Source: Eubacteriaceae bacterium (GTDB taxonomy: Bacteria > Bacillota > Clostridia > Eubacteriales > UBA1433). From it: DNA of 5,215 nt. Both the position numbers and the translations under genes were made by a program. Where the stretch lies: the NCBI GenBank assembly GCA_012797825.1, contig JAAZOI010000032.1, forward strand, positions 1 to 5,215. The letters are read 5' to 3'. This document shows positions 4,454 through 5,215 of this stretch, in pieces. Position 1 is the stretch's first letter, and the number at the start of each line of letters is the position of its first letter. The notes under the pieces were generated by a model that saw nothing but the letters and a program-made list of their open reading frames with translations, did no database searches and was not told the DNA's origin.

Positions 4454-5215
4454 ATGCATACTAAAAATAATACGTCATGGTACGTAGGCAGCAGACTAAT
4501 TTTATTTTATTTTCCTTTAGTCCTTTTTTTCATATACACGGTTTTATTATTTTTAAATTTTGACATTGCGGCTTTTGCCCTTGCTTCCGCTATTTATATA
4601 TTAAACGCGATTAACTTAATTGCGGTTCTGAAATTAAAAACCAAAAACTTTAAAACACTATTATTTTTTACATCAGGCATATTTATTTTATGCTCTGCGA
4701 GCTTTGCCGGCATTATCGGCAAAACGGTTATTAAATATCCGTCAGGCGGCGTTTTTTTATCATATTTATACGCGGCGGGAGGTCTTTGTTTTGCGGCGTG
4801 CGCCATAACTTTTATCATAGTTAATATAAAAAATTTAAACTACGCGCAAACCGCTCTTGATTTAACCGTTACGATGTTCTTTACTGCCGCTGCTGTCTGG
4901 ATATTGTTTTTCAGATTAAGCTTTTTCAGCGCGTCTTTTTCCGCGCCTGATATTTCAAGATTTTTATATCTCGCGCTAAGCGCGGGGGGAATATCTTTAA
5001 TAATTTATATGCTTATTTCGTCCCGCGCGAAAAATATTGGCCTGTTCAGTATGGTAATTTTATTATGCGCTGTCTTGTTTTTCGCATCAAACGCGGTTTA
5101 TGCAAGCGGCGTTACAGCAAATACAAGCTTAGTTACAAAATTTGTAGGCTGGCTATGCGTGCTTTGCCCCACTGTAATAACTGTTTTCATTAAAATAAGC
5201 TTTCTTAAAAATATA
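4454..5215 (+). CDS. Polytopic membrane protein under cyclic-di-GMP riboswitch control (3' end outside the window)
   Basis: An open frame of 254 codons with no stop before the window edge, so the gene is partial. Start ATG with GAGG (4441-4444) 9 nt upstream. The protein is hydrophobic throughout, with about eight membrane helices near residues 14-35, 38-60, 67-89, 99-125, 132-154, 168-189, 195-217 and 229-249, joined by short basic or polar loops (e.g. KLKTKNFK 60-67, SSRAKN 189-194). No enzymatic motif is visible. Clostridial proteins with a many-helix N-terminal sensor followed by GGDEF or EAL domains have this look, and a GEMM-I leader would fit feedback on cyclic-di-GMP turnover, but this is inference: other membrane proteins are possible and the deciding part is beyond 5215. 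Alanine GCG and glycine GGC codons are more frequent here than in the left-hand genes. Confidence 0.85.
   Translation, partial: MHTKNNTSWYVGSRLILFYFPLVLFFIYTVLLFLNFDIAAFALASAIYILNAINLIAVLKLKTKNFKTLLFFTSGIFILCSASFAGIIGKTVIKYPSGGVFLSYLYAAGGLCFAACAITFIIVNIKNLNYAQTALDLTVTMFFTAAAVWILFFRLSFFSASFSAPDISRFLYLALSAGGISLIIYMLISSRAKNIGLFSMVILLCAVLFFASNAVYASGVTANTSLVTKFVGWLCVLCPTVITVFIKISFLKNI

Noticed and set aside
4594..4818. Minus-strand reading frame of 74 codons
   Set aside because: It lies inside the membrane-protein gene on the other strand, has no ribosome-binding site, and its composition is the shadow of hydrophobic codons.

Overview
The window is very AT-rich. It has strong Shine-Dalgarno sequences, lipoprotein signal peptides with a Gram-positive look, short hairpin-plus-U-tract terminators and a class I cyclic-di-GMP (GEMM-I) riboswitch. 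Together these suggest a low-GC Firmicute, most likely a member of the Clostridia; this is inferred from style, not from a marker gene.

Left part (1-2162). Two paralogous lipoprotein genes lie in tandem on the minus strand (274-1041 and 1194-2009). Both start with TTG. Both have nearly the same promoter region, and each is followed by a copy of a ~66-bp repeat that carries a Rho-independent terminator. A third copy of the repeat (2085-2152) ends the next minus-strand gene. The layout looks like a segmental tandem duplication that has since diverged. At 1-186 I see no gene I can defend.

Middle (2153-3508). A minus-strand gene for a single-pass membrane protein (2233-2973) and a plus-strand gene for a small lipoprotein with an OB-fold-like pattern (3077-3508) diverge from a 103-bp region. 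That region has two extended -10 elements facing away from each other. The membrane-protein gene has a run of ten A near its 3' end. A single-base change there would extend the protein by 18 residues and bring its stop close to the terminator.

Right part (3509-5215). Two small genes of 52 and 50 codons are supported by good ribosome-binding sites: a charged soluble peptide followed by a textbook terminator, and a two-helix membrane peptide. After these comes a consensus promoter, a GEMM-I cyclic-di-GMP aptamer (about 4323-4412) and a plus-strand reading frame (4454 to the window edge) with about eight membrane helices. The frame is cut by the end of the window. The obvious guess is the membrane sensor half of a signalling protein, perhaps one that makes or breaks cyclic-di-GMP, but no catalytic domain lies inside the window. 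This end uses more GCG and GGC codons than the left part, so the left part may be accessory DNA.

The only clear regulatory circuit is riboswitch to membrane protein. The lipoprotein and membrane-protein genes on the left are separate single-gene transcription units of unknown function, probably acting at the cell envelope.
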